In this document: piece by piece, positions 10,963 through 22,847 of the stretch
Layout: every line of letters starts with the position of its first letter
Numbering within the stretch: position 1 is the stretch's first letter
Source: Hesseltinella vesiculosa
Taxonomy: Eukaryota; Mucoromycota; Mucoromycetes; Mucorales; Cunninghamellaceae
Reading direction: 5' to 3'
Assembly (NCBI GenBank): GCA_002104935.1
Contig: MCGT01000018.1
Span: 248,001 to 312,000, forward strand
Length of the DNA: 64,000 bases
Made by a program: the position numbers and the translations under genes
Notes under the pieces: generated by a model
What the model saw: only the letters and a program-made list of their open reading frames with translations
What the model was told of the DNA's origin: nothing
Databases searched by the model: none

Positions 10963-12277
10963 ATGGAACGACAGCAGGCGTTTATTGATTACTACATCAC
11001 TCATCATTGTGACCATGGACCGGCCAACAAGGAACAACACATCAAGGAAGAACACCTGAACAATGTGCTAGACACCTGTGTCAAACCGTTTTTTCCTGTC
11101 ACAACCGTCATGGTTCAACACGATCGGGCTCGGCCCGTACGATCCACCGGCCCAACGGACGATTGGAATCCCCCCTGGAAGGATCAGCACCATGGTTTCA
11201 CCGCTGTTGATGTGCTTGAATGGTTCATTCAAGCTGCCTCGGCTGGCGACCTGGTCCAGGACCTTCCCAAGCTGATCCCTCCTCTGCTCCGCATCATGGA
11301 CGATCCCACTGTCGAATACAAACTTTGTGGCGTCACGCTGCTCCGCAAGCTCATTGCCAGACTCCCTGCCACCATTATTGTCCAGTATGGCTTGGACAGT
11401 GTTTGGATGGATGTAAGCTAACTGACTTTTCCTCCATCCAAGTCTCATTTGATTTCTCCTCAGTCGCTCTTCCGATGCCTCTCCTACATGACTGACAATC
11501 GAGATTTTGACTTGCTGAATGAGACCTATGGGTGCCTGATGGAGCTGATCCTCAAGACGAATCCAGCAGCGTCGCAAAAACGGGACGAGCTGCTACACAA
11601 GGTCTTGATGGACGGGATCGTCGTTGGCCTCCGTTTTGCAGGACACAAATCCAACTACGTGGGCTTGTTTTTAGATGTCCTCGTGACCCTTGTGGTGGAA
11701 CTCGACGCGTCGATTGTGCCTTATATCAATGTAATTGCAAAGAAAAGCTTGGCGGAGACCTGACTATTTGCTTCGTTGGTAGGTTTGTCTGGATGCCATT
11801 CACCAAGGAACGCATGGGGTGGATGTGCAGCTGAATTTCAAAGCCTTGATCTTGCTACAGCACGTCATGCAGGTGGCCTGGCCAAGGTAAGGTTTCCCAG
11901 CTTCTGAAGGTAGCAACCTCATGTCTTTCTTCTGCAGAGTTCCATTCCATGGCCCATCCATATTGGAAATCTTGGTGACCGTGTGGCTAACGCGAATGGA
12001 CGGAACAGGTACCCTTTCACGAACAAGCCCCTCCTGCTCAGACCGATCTTCCTCTTTTATTCCAGATCCTGAAAGCCAGCAGCTGTGTCAGCAAGCCAAA
12101 GACCTCTTCAATAAACTGCAATGCTATTGCCAGCATCAGAAACAATTCGAGGTATACCCGCCAGCATTTGGCTTCATCCTGAGCCTCACCCTTTTTTTTT
12201 TCACTTTCACACAGGCCAACATCCAAGCCCTAAAAGCCATGAACCCAGACGCTTTGGTACCACTCTTTAACGCCTGA
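10963..12277 (+). CDS. TTI2: TTI2-like HEAT-repeat protein (TTT complex)
   Basis: The protein starts MERQQAFIDYYITHH. It contains the helical-repeat segment LPKLIPPLLRIMDDPTVEYK and LCGVTLLRKLIARLP, then SLFRCLSYMTD, NETYGCLMELILKTNP, and ends AMNPDALVPLFNA. This pattern of paired helices resembles TTI2, the smallest member of the Tel2-Tti1-Tti2 complex that helps PIKK kinases (TOR, ATM/ATR) fold and assemble. About five short introns are needed, with joins near 11413-11462, 11731-11783, 11887-11939, 12008-12064 and 12150-12215. The family assignment rests on pattern recognition of HEAT repeats; a generic ARM/HEAT protein is the alternative. Confidence 0.65.
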
Positions 12278-12475
12278 TACATGGATTGGATACCCTCTCT
12301 CCCTTATAAATAATACCCATCAAATGAAAACCCAACTTTTTTTTTTTACGAAACTCAATGGGCCGCCGCAAGCCACAGAGTCGCAGTAAAAAAAAAAAAA
12401 AAAGGGCACCAGAAAAAAAAGGCGGCGGCCGCATTCTTTTTTTTTTTTTCTTTTTTCCAATTTAAAACTTGTGCC

Positions 12476-15400
12476 ATGGTTAAAGCCTACCTTCGCTATG
12501 AGCCTTTAGCAAGCTTTGGTGTGATCAATTCCACCTCATCTACGATTTGCTACGATGACTCGGGAAAATGGGCCGTGACGCCTGCTTTAGAAGATGTGAT
12601 CGTCTGGGATCTGCGTCGTGGTGTAGAGGTAATCCAAAAGAAAATTAGACGGGCCTGGTTTCTTACGGTTCCCTTCTTTGCAATGGGTCTTAGGTCAATC
12701 GATGGCATGAATTCGGAAACAAAGCAGCTGTCACCAGCCTCGCAAAGAGCGCCAATGGCAAGGATTTCGCTGTCGGGTACGATTTGTTCTTGCCATGGAT
12801 CACCATGGACTCACCCCGCCTTTTTTTATATCATTCTCATACTAGTTATTCGGATGGCACGATTCGCATTTGGAACATGACAACACACACATCGACTGTG
12901 ACATTAAGTGGCCATCGCTCAGCTGTCACGGCATTGGCGTTTGACCAATCTGGTACCCGCCTAGCCTCTGGTGCCAAAGATACAGACGTGATTGTGTGGG
13001 ACGTGGTGGCTGAAGCCGGGTTGTATCGTCTCAAAGGCCACAAAGACCAGATCACCTGCCTCAAGTTTTTGGCCAACCCTGACACTGGCAGCGACTCGGC
13101 CAACGAAGGCTACTTGCTCTCCTCGTCCAAGGACACTCTGCTGAAGCTTTGGGACCTGGCAGCTCAGTTCTGTCGAGAAACCTTGGTGGCCCACCGTAGT
13201 GAAGTCTGGTCCTTTGACATCAACAAGGAGCAGTCCCTGATTCTGTCCGGCGGAGCCGAGCCCACGGTCAAGGCCTGGAAGATCCATTGGGACGTCCTGG
13301 ACCTGCCTCTGGATGACCTGACCGCCATCAACAAGCCAGTCGACGACAACATGGACATTGACACCGACAAGGACGAAAAAGCGAAATCGTCGGCCATGAC
13401 CCCGGCCTCGCTGAAAAAAGCCATTACGTTCTACGGCGACCTTCCCCGCCACTCCACACAACGTATCACCACAATTCAGTTCCATCCCTCCGGCCGCTGT
13501 CTTGGTGTGCAGGCCAACGACCGCTCGGTCGAAATCTACCGCATCCGCACCCATGACGACATTGTCAAGAAACTGCACCGCCGCCGCAAGCGCGCCAAGG
13601 AAAAGGGCAAGCAAATCGACGACACGTCGGACGAAATCAAGCTTGAGGACGAGATCTCCTCGCAGGTCATCATCCGCACGCCTGCCCGTGTCTCCTGCTT
13701 TACGTTTTCACCTGTGCAGCAGCTAGAAAAGTCGGGCCACGTTGAGATCTTGGTGGCTCTTACCAACAACACAATTGAAGTGTACCATGCGCCCTACCAT
13801 ATTGACAAAAAGGCCCAAGAGCACAGTGAAGTGGTCAAGGCCTCTTCTTTAGATCTGCCCGGCCATCGCTCCGATGTACGCACCCTGACCTTGAACAGCG
13901 ACGATGATATGCTCGCCTCCACCTCGCAAGGTATAGCAGAACGACTCATTTCGTCTCCGGGGTTCCTAACGCTCGCCTCTTTTCTCTTGTAGACCTCTTG
14001 AAGCTGTGGAACGTCAAGACGAGACAGTGCATCCGTACAATGGAATGTGGGTATGCTATTTGCAGTGCCTTTGTACCTGGTGACAGACATGTAAGTTCTT
14101 TTTATTTTTGCCTGTGCCTGCTGGAGGAAAGGTGCTGACGAGTGCGTCTCTATTTTATGATTCAGGTCTTGCTTGGTACCAAAACAGGCGAACTGGAACT
14201 ATACGATATTGGCTCAGCACAGTTGATTCAATCGGTCAAAGCTCACGAAGGTGCCATTTATTCGCTGGCCATCCGCCCTGACAAACGAGGCTTCACCACT
14301 GGCAGTGCTGATAAGGACGTTAAATTCTGGGATTTTGATCTCGTCGAAACCAACAAGGTAAAAAAAAAAAAAAAAAAAAAGCTCGACATGCAAGTGGCTC
14401 GGTGTTCACACAAATTCTGCTTCTTTCCTGTAGGGCTCGACCCTGTCTTTTACCCATATGCGTACGCTCAAAATGTCTGACGAGGTGCTCTGTGTCCGCT
14501 ACAGTCCTAACCAAAGTCTTTTGGCTGTCTCCTTGCTCGATACCACGGTCAAGGTGTTCTACCATGACACACTCAAATTCTTCCTGTCCCTATATGGCCA
14601 CAAGCTGCCAGTGATGGATATGGATATCTCTTCCGACAATGCCTTGATCGCCACTTGCTCGGCTGACAAGAACGTCAAGCTCTGGGGTCTTGATTTCGGT
14701 GATTGCCACAAGTCGTTGTTTGCTCATCAAGACAGCATCATGTCCATCCGCTTTGTCTGGGGCACCCATTACTTCTTCACTGTCAGCAAGGACAAAACCG
14801 TCAAATATTGGGATGGCGACAAGGTAAGAAAAATGGCAATGGAAGAGCGAGGACTCTGACGCTTTTGCTTGTGCGCTAGTTTGAAAACATCATGAAGCTT
14901 GAAGGCCATCATGGTGAAGTCTGGACCCTGGCTGTGGCCAAACACGGTGCCTTTGTTGTGACAGGCTCACATGACCGATCCATCCGTATTTGGGAAAAGA
15001 CCGATGAACAGGTAAAAAAAAAAAAAAAAATGAATGCATGGCAGCTGACATTGATTCACTTGATGACCTTGCTTGTTTTTTTTTCTACAGTTATTCTTGG
15101 AAGAAGAACGGGAAAAGGAGCTGGAGGAATTGTATGAAACTACGCTGGTTAGTCAAATGGAAAAGACTGGCGTGGAAGATATGGAAGTCGATGCTGCGGG
15201 GATCCAAACCATGGAAACCTTGAAGGCTGGTGAACGCATCATGGAAGCCATCGACTTGGCCGATGAAGAACGCAAAGGCTGGGAAGCATATGAAGAGGTA
15301 AAAAGCGAAACCCAATAGAAGTTGGGCTGAGGATGGTACTGACACGTTTTTATCCACAAAGTCGAAAGCCAAGGGTTTGCCTGGCGTGCCTCCTCCACGC

Positions 15401-15910
15401 AACACCATTCTGGTTGCCATGGGTGACATTGCTCCTGAACGCTACGTCCTCGACACCATTCAAAAGATTCGCGCCAACGATCTTGAAGAAGCTCTGCTGG
15501 TGCTACCATTCTCAAAGGTGATGTCCCTGTTTTACTACATTGATGTGTGGGCCAAGAAGGTAAGACACCGCAAAAAGATGAGATGAAGCCCGAGGCTTAT
15601 CCGGTTTTTTTTTTTATCATGGATTTAGAACTGGAACATCATTCTTGTGTCGCGCATCTTATTCATCCTGGTCAAAACGCATCACAACCAAATTGTCGCC
15701 AATCGTTTGATCCGCCCTATGCTTGAATCCATCCGCTTCCATCTTCGCAGCCAACTGCAACGACAAAAAGACATCATGGGTTATAACCGTGCTGCCCTGG
15801 GTTATTTACAACGGGACTGGAAGGCCAAGAACACGTCGGAATTCATGGATGATGCTCCAGAGGCTGCGGATGATGACAAGAAGCGCAAGTTTGTCCAACT
15901 CACTGCTTAA
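12476..15910 (+). CDS. UTP12: WDR3/Utp12-type WD40 protein of the small-subunit processome
   Basis: The protein starts [17 protein letters not shown]. It carries two series of WD40 repeats: [42 protein letters not shown] and, after a lysine/acid-rich insert (about 13340-13680), [29 protein letters not shown] and [10 protein letters not shown]. It ends in the Utp12 helical domain ([18 protein letters not shown], stop at 15910). This is the layout of yeast Dip2/Utp12 and human WDR3, a U3 snoRNP/UTP-B component needed for 18S rRNA maturation in the nucleolus. The length of about 950 aa is usual. Several short introns interrupt the 3' two-thirds, some with A-tracts directly after the donor. Confidence 0.93.
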
Positions 15911-16881
15911 GGATGGCCTGCCTCGGTGTTTTTATTTCTTTACTTTTTTCAATGCCTTGATACCTGCTCCTCTACATTGGAGATCCTGTTGCTGCTACTC
16001 CTTTTTTTGTTTATTTTTTATTTCGTTTCATCCATCATTTTCAATAAAAGCATTTGCATAGACCAAGCTGAAGCGTGAGAGGATCGAGCTGACTCCTTTT
16101 GGCAAGCACTCCGAGCGTCTGTTTCCCGTGTCACCTGGACACGGTTGCACCAACTGTAAACAATGTCAGGGCCCGAGATCAAGGAGAAACGAAAAACGAA
16201 GGTCCACATTTGCCAGTTCCAGGAAATGGACCTTTTTTTTCCTTTTTGGAAAACCAGATCCATGCTAAACATTGCCGATTTCCTCCGCCTCCTTCAAACC
16301 GGAGAAGCCGTGGCAACACAAGATCCAAACACTCCATAGAGATGATTTCCCATCTTCGATATCTTGCACCAGTCATAAGCAAGCGTTGCATCTTATCTTC
16401 TTGGCCATCTTATTCCTCGATCGTCCTGGCCATCCAGACCGCCCGCAACCCCACTCAAAAAATTAGTCGCAACACGCCCAGCCAATGTCATCCCACCTGG
16501 TCTCTTTGGGTATCATCAGGACGAGGAGGATGAAATGTACTGAGCGGCACCCAAGTTATATTGATAGAGCAGGTGCTTGGCTTGTAAAAAAAAAAAAAAA
16601 TAGAAATGGCCCGAGGATGTGTATCTTTTTTCATATGAACCAGGCGGAGTCATGTCGAAGTTGAAAATTTTTCTAAACAGCCAGTGGCAAGCAAAAATTT
16701 TTTGATTGTGTTACGAGTAAGCCAATGAAATTAGCCCAAACCTTGCAACTTTCTCACAGTGCAAAACCAAAAAAAAATTGACAGGCGTGGACCCTTAATT
16801 TTTTTTAAGAGCTCCTTTTTGCTGACAGCGGGTTTTTTTTTTCTTTTTTTCTTCACCATTATTTTTTCAATTTTTACAAGC
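15911..16881. other. Intergenic region, possible unresolved small gene
   Basis: About 970 bp between two plus-strand genes. Open plus-strand fragments occur at about 16264-16345 (MLNIADFLRLLQTGEAV) and about 16440-16535 (VATRPANVIPPGLFGYHQ, then an acidic end DEEDEMY and stop). They lie in different frames, and I could not join them with a convincing intron. It may be a small spliced gene or plain 3'/5' flank. Nothing else is recognised. Confidence 0.25.
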
Positions 16882-18757
16882 ATGACACCTATTGAAGAGG
16901 ACATCACGCAACAAATCTATACCAATGAGCGTCGTCCACAAATGCCCAGCACCATGACCTCGGACACCACCGTTGCACCCTTTCGACGCTCCAGCCGATG
17001 CAGTGATATCTCAATGACCACCATCAAAAACAAAGCCCTGCGGAAAGCCAACTACGAGGATGCCGAGTCTTCGGATGGCACTTTGGACGAAGAAGAAAAC
17101 GAAACGTTTACTCGTACCGAGTTCTCTTTGCCCCCTGTCGACCGCGGCTACCATGCCATCATGACCCTTATCTGTGGCTTCTTTGTGGAAGGCCTGGTAA
17201 CCACTCTCAGCCTGCCGCTCTGATTTTGCACGTTGTTTTTAATGGTTTTTTCTTTTTTTTTTTTTTTTTGATTGCATGTAGTCTTATGGTCTCCCATTTG
17301 CCTATTCTGTCTTTCAAACCTACTATCACACACATGAATTCCAAGACGCCAGCTTGACCACCCTTGCTTTGGTCGGGACCTTGAATTCAGGGCTTACTTA
17401 CATTGGTGGTGGCTTGCTGGTGCCTCCCTTGGGTGCCTTCTTGAGCCTCAAACAGCTCATGTACATTGGTTCCATCACCATGGTCATTGGTTTCCTCGGC
17501 GCTTCCTTTGCTACGTCAGCCTGGCATTTGGTGTTGACCCAGGGTAAGAATCCGATGGCTGCACGCCCAGCCTTCACTCACTGCTCCTTGTTCACGTTTA
17601 GGTGTCATTCTGGGCATTGGTGGCAGCTTTGGTAAGACGACAAAACGCTTGTACATACATGTTTGCTCATTGCTTTTCTTGCAGTGTACAATGCCTTTAT
17701 GCCTTTTGTGCCAATGTGGTTCTTCAAGCGAAGGGGTCTTGCCACAGGTAAGCCGCTTCCCCCCCTTTTTTTTTTATAATCCACCTGTGATAACTCACAA
17801 GGTTTTTTTCTAGGCTTGATCTTTTCCGGTGCTGGCGTGTTTGGCCTCACGGCGCCCATTGCTATTGAAAAGGCCCTGGCGACTATTGGCTTCCGCTGGA
17901 CGCTGCGCATCTTGGCTCTGTTCACCCTTGTCTTCTCTCTTGGCTCCACCATCATGGTGCGTCCCCGCTATATGCCCGATGCCACCAAAACCAAACACCG
18001 TGTCCAGCTCTCCGTCAAGGATTTCCGCTTCCTTATCAGCAAGAAATTCCTTATCTTGGGTCTCAGTGTTCTTTGTCAAGGCATCGGCTACTTTTTGCCC
18101 AACTTGTTTGTCCAATGTACGGGCCGGAAGAAAAAAAAAACCAGGAGGGAGTGGCACTGATTCACCTTTTTTTTTCTAGCTTATGCTCTCTCGGTGGGTG
18201 TATCCGATCAAATGGCCACATACCTTGTATCGATTATGAACGCAATGACCATTGTGGGCCAACTCTTCATGGGCTACGTCTCTGATCGTATCGGCTATTA
18301 CCATGCCATGGTGATTTCCTCGACATTTGCCTCGCTGTCAACCTTTCTGCTGTGGCGGTTTGCGGGCTCCTCCTTGGCAATGATCATGGCCTATGTGATT
18401 GTTTACGGCATCTTTGGCTCCGGGTTCTCTACTTGCTTCACATCGATGGTTGCCGATGTCAGTGGCGATCCTTCGCAGTTTGTTCTTGTCAGTGGCATGT
18501 TCATGATCCTACGCGGCCTCGGCAATGTAAGCCCGCTTTTTTCTTTCTCCGCCTCTTGTGCATGCATCACCCCGCTGACGCTTACTGCTCTTCTCTTTTT
18601 CTAGGTGGTGGGTAACCCTCTGGGATCTGTGCTATTGACAACGAGCAATATTATGAATGGCTGGCACGACATTACTTATTTTGTGGGTAGCTTTTTGATG
18701 GCCAGCGCGATCTTTGGGTCTCTGCGCGGCCTCCTGACGCTCCGCACCCCTGCTTAG
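16882..18757 (+). CDS. MFS transporter, monocarboxylate (SLC16/MCH) type
   Basis: A soluble N-terminus (MTPIEEDITQQIYTNER..., about 85 aa, Ser/Thr- and Glu-rich) precedes PPVDRGYHAIMTLICGFFVEG, the typical entry to TM1 of fungal monocarboxylate-permease homologues. Further matching features are SYGLPFAYSVFQTYY, WFFKRRGLATG (the loop 4-5 signature of this family), the central loop RPRYMPDATK and a second half beginning KKFLILGLSVLCQG, with YVSDRIGYY as the loop 8-9 motif. About twelve TM segments are visible and the end is LRGLLTLRTPA. Six introns are short; one has a long T-tract (about 17222-17280). The substrate cannot be told from sequence; carboxylates, riboflavin or others are known within this family. 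Confidence 0.85.
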
Positions 18758-19144
18758 ACTTTTTTTTGACATCTCTTACCCCCCTCTCTCTCTCTCTCTC
18801 TCATTTTTGCATACGTTTAGCCTATAATAAACGCACCTGTACTTTTAAACATGACAATCCCAAAGGGCCGTCTGCACTTTTTTAAGCCCGACCGCCGTGC
18901 TTTTTTCGTAGGCTTGTGCTCGTCAATATGTGCAGATCAAAGGATTGGCTTGGTGGATGGGCTGTTTACTGGAATACATAGTCTAATTCAAATGGGGGTA
19001 TAGGTGACACGGCTTCGGTAAGGCTAATGGAGAGAAGCGAGTGGGCCCGGCTTTGCTTTGCTCAGAGGTGGGCTGTCAGTTAATAAAAAAAAAAAGGTGT
19101 TCAGCGGTTGCTCTTGGGCTGCGACATGCATGTTATTCGGATAC
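18758..19144. other. Convergent intergenic region with (CT)n microsatellite
   Basis: This lies between the stop codons of the MFS transporter and the mitochondrial carrier. A (CT)n run lies at about 18784-18802 and an 'aataaa' polyadenylation-like signal near 18826. No gene is seen. Confidence 0.6.
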
Positions 19145-20132
19145 CTAGGATTCAAATAGATGCCAATCCAGGCAGATCTTGATGGTCTTTTCATACATGC
19201 CCAGGAAGATACAGCCGCCAAGAGAGATCCACAGCATGCGGGGGCCCATGCCGGCAAGTAGGACCTTGGGGCCTTCTTCCTTGAGCATGGTACGCATGGT
19301 CGAGATCATGCCTGGGTCGGGAGCACTGGGGTGGTGTTTCTGGGCGAGGATGATGCGTGTCTTGGTGACATCGAGGGGGGTGGTGAGAGCCGCCGCAATG
19401 GCACCCGAGGCCGAGCCGAAGATCGAGGCCTCCCAAGGCTCCAGCCGCTTGACATGCTTGTGCTTGGCATAGGCGACCTTGAAATATTCGTAGAGCGGGA
19501 ACTGGATACAAGTGAAAGGGATCTCGCGCGCGACGGTCGAGGAAAACCCGCGGAAAAATCCCAGGATGCCCTCGGTCTGCAGTACATATTTGACAGCAGT
19601 CGAGGTAGTAGGGAATTGGCCGGTTTGAAGGCGCTGCTTGATCACTTCTGTCGGGACTCGCACCGTACAGGCTGTCTACAAAATAGGATAAGAATACACC
19701 GATTTACAGGGCAAAAAAAGAAGAAGAAGGGTAGAACAATACCATTTCGCCACATGAGGCAGCGATCATGTGTACCATGGCACGGGAGTCGGTCCAAGGA
19801 TAGAGCAGACGCTTGACAGCTTCGTAGGTGACAAAAAACAAGGAGGCTAAGGGTGATATAGCCAACACGACAAACAGGTGAGATGGAATGAGAGATCCAG
19901 GCCAGATCAATTAGGGCATTCGTTTTTTTTTTGTTATTTTACCGTTGGGAGCGCTGCCAAACGTGGTTGCCAGGAGCCCAGAGTAGACACCTCGATAGAG
20001 ACCAGCCGGCTGGAAACCATGGGCCTGCATTCTTGTTTTCAATGTGTCCAGGGGATGAAGAAGCACATCAACCGTCAGGCCAGCTACGGCACCTGACACT
20101 AGTGCTTGTTTCAAAGTCGCTTGGCGTTCCAT
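19145..20132 (-). CDS. PET8: Mitochondrial S-adenosylmethionine carrier (SLC25A26/Pet8-like)
   Basis: The protein is a mitochondrial carrier with three repeats. Px[DE]xx[KR]-type signatures are [22 protein letters not shown] and [11 protein letters not shown]. It begins [23 protein letters not shown] and ends [19 protein letters not shown]. The short length (about 270 aa), first-repeat [16 protein letters not shown] and [13 protein letters not shown] in repeat 2 match the SAM carrier that brings S-adenosylmethionine into mitochondria in exchange for S-adenosylhomocysteine. Two introns are needed, at about 19850-19955 (which contains a T/A tract) and about 19676-19745. Confidence 0.85.
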
Positions 20133-20291
20133 GACAACACCATGAAATGGGAAGAAAAAAAAAAATCGGAAGAGAAAAAAAAAACTTTATCCGGAAACAT
20201 GGCCTTGGACGCCAGGTACGCATGAAGGGCATTCTATTTTTTTATTCAGAGGTATTCTTTCTTAGACCCTGCGCATCAAGCATGTGGTTGT

Positions 20292-21213
20292 TTAGGGCCA
20301 TTTGAGGATTTCAATCTTCAATTCGTCTTCCCAGCCAGAGCAATAGGTAGCCTGTGCAGAGTTGGTGCACATGCTGTCGACATGGTCGGTAACCCAGGCT
20401 TCCAAGGCCTTGCGGTAGGACACGATCAGGTCATTGGTGTAGGCAGGGATGCTTTGGTCTTTTAGTAGCGAAGCTCCTCCATATTTGATGGTGGTATCCT
20501 GGATAGCTTTCTTTGTGTCTAGACCCAAGGGCTGGTACAAGGGGCCGCCATACACGATCGAATCACGCAGGACGCTTTGAATCCGGCCGACAATGCGGTC
20601 CTTGATCTGTAAGAATAATAAAAAACAAGGAAAGAGGTCAGTTGGCGAAGACGAGCAAGCCATTGGCTGCCTACCAAGTCCAGGAAATGGCATATGGAAG
20701 GCGGGTTGCCGCATCTAGTAAAAAAAAAAAAAAAAAATAGGTTGGCGGGTGCCTGAAGGAAAGGGCAGGCGATTACCTATAATTCATCAATTCGCATTCT
20801 TCCATGGTCCAGGATTGACCTTCGGGAGGCATTTTACGTTTGAGGCGAGGAGGACTGCTGCAGTCGCCTTTGAAGGGCTTGTCTTCGTTGAACATCACAT
20901 TGTAAATCTCGGATTCCAAGTTGTCGGTGGTATTTTGTTCAAAAGTCTTGACGTTGCCTCGGACAGCAGCGGTGAGCATGGATTCTAATTCATTGGCAGG
21001 CACGGCATCGACGAGGGATTCGGGAAGGGCATGGTAATGAATAGGCCGGGTGAGAGGTAGGTCGAGCTGAGCAAACAAGTGATGGACCAAAGGTCGGTAC
21101 TGGTCACTGAAGGCTTTGGCAATGGCGTGTCGACAGGGAGGCTCGCAGGCATTGATGAAGGAAATCTGCAGTAATAAAAGCAGAATACCCACCACTCGTG
21201 CAATCAATGACAT
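20292..21213 (-). CDS. Secreted protein of unknown function, conserved cysteines
   Basis: The protein starts MSLIARVVGILLLLLQISFINA, a clear signal peptide, then CEPPCRHAIAKAFSDQY. Further exons add CGNPPSICHFLDL and IKDRIVGRIQSVLRDSIVYG, and the end is YCSGWEDELKIEILKWP. There are about nine cysteines, an N-glycosylation sequon (NTTD), and no TM segment after the signal. I recall similar uncharacterised secreted proteins in Mucoromycota but know no function. Two introns (about 20610-20674 and 20714-20777) join in frame. The promoter overlaps the 3' flank of the upstream Fanzor gene, whose stop is 203 bp away. Confidence 0.75.
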
Positions 21214-21415
21214 TCTAGAAAAAAAAAAAGCAATTAGGAGAAGGAAAAAGGGAAGAAAACCTGGATTCCCCCTTTTTTATTTGCCGCCTGCACTAGGGAA
21301 AAAAGAAAAATCAACATCCAATCAAATTGCCCCTTCCCCATACCCTAACCAAACATTTTTTTTTACCTGCAAAAGCATTAAACCGTTCTTATCAAGGGAC
21401 AGACGATAACCTTTT

Positions 21416-22807
21416 CTAAAAGGTTGCTCTATCTAAAAAAAATAAAACATGCCTAAAACTCGGGGGATGGAGGGCGAGGGAGGGGACAAAGGCAAGGAGT
21501 CGATGGCGGTGATCAAAGTAGTGACGAGCAATGGCAAACATGTTGGGCGCAGCGGAAGTGTCACGATCCAGCACCACTCGGCACAAATCGCAGCGCAAGA
21601 GGCCGTATATTTTGCTGCCATAAATGTAAAAAGGCTTGAGCTTGTCATGGCAAATGCAGCAACGCTGTATGGATCGATAAAAAAATTGAGTCAGTGACCA
21701 AGTCTTCACTTCTCTCCACTGCACTTGTTCAGCACCTTGCTGGTGTTGAATTCCCATATGGATACCACCAACAAGCGTCCTTGGCTTTGCCATTCCTCGA
21801 GATTGTTGAAGACCAAATTGGATGGCCCAGGTAACTGCTTCTTCAAGGGGGGGTTGCCACTTTCTTGCCTTTAAGGCCGTCGCCAAACACAATCATCGGC
21901 ACACGGTCGGGGGAGGCTACGTGTTTGGTGACTCTGTGGCTCAGTCGCGTAGTTGCCTTCATTGCTGGAGCAGATCTATAAAAAATAAGGCATTCAGAGG
22001 TCTGTTGCCGGTCTGAAAGTTGATTTGTTTTTTTTTTTTTTTTTACCGTCGTTCCGTCATTTCAAGGTGAATGCTGTTGAGCTGACCTTGGACAAACATG
22101 CGTTCTTCCTTAAGGTCATTCAAGGATGCTTCAAGACGAGCAAGTTTCTGATCGAGCTGGTACACAGTGGTAGGTAATGCTGGTCCAGATGCCGACTTCA
22201 TGGCCTTTTTATAGGACATGATTCGCATATTCGTGTTTTGTATGGTGCGTTCCAAGATCGTAAGATTCTGGCGTAAGACTTGCGTCGTTTCGTGAAGCTT
22301 GAGGGTACGCTTGTGTCTGGCACGCTTGCGTCGTTTTCTCCGATTGCGCTTCGTTTTGGTACGCTTTTCTTTCACATACTTGCGCGAGATGCCAGCAAGG
22401 ACATTTGACACATAGCTACACCGCGCTGCCTGCCACGATACGCGTTAAACTTGGCGACCGAGTGTTGGTGCCCATAAAAGGTGAAGAAAATACCGAGGCG
22501 GTCCAGAATGTAGCGACAGCGCTTTTCGTATTCGTGGGGAGATGGATGACGAGGTGGGATGGCGGATTCAATTTGCTGGTAGCTGAGGGAACGGCCATTG
22601 TGTGGGTCCAAAAAAATTGTTGTCTTCTTTCGTTGTTCCAACTCTTGCATTCGTTTCTGCGTTCCACATTGTGCGCGATACTCCCGAGCAGAGACCTTGT
22701 AAACAGGAAATGGTTCCCGAGGGGAGGCTTCTGGGAGTGGGTCGTTGCTAGCGGTTGAGACGAGAGACACAGTGGCTGGGACATCCAGTGACATGAGGCT
22801 GGCTTCG

Positions 22808-22847
<40 letters not shown>

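Noticed and set aside
12961..13614. Minus-strand open frame of 217 codons
   Set aside because: Antisense to the WD40 repeats of UTP12, with no motif of its own.
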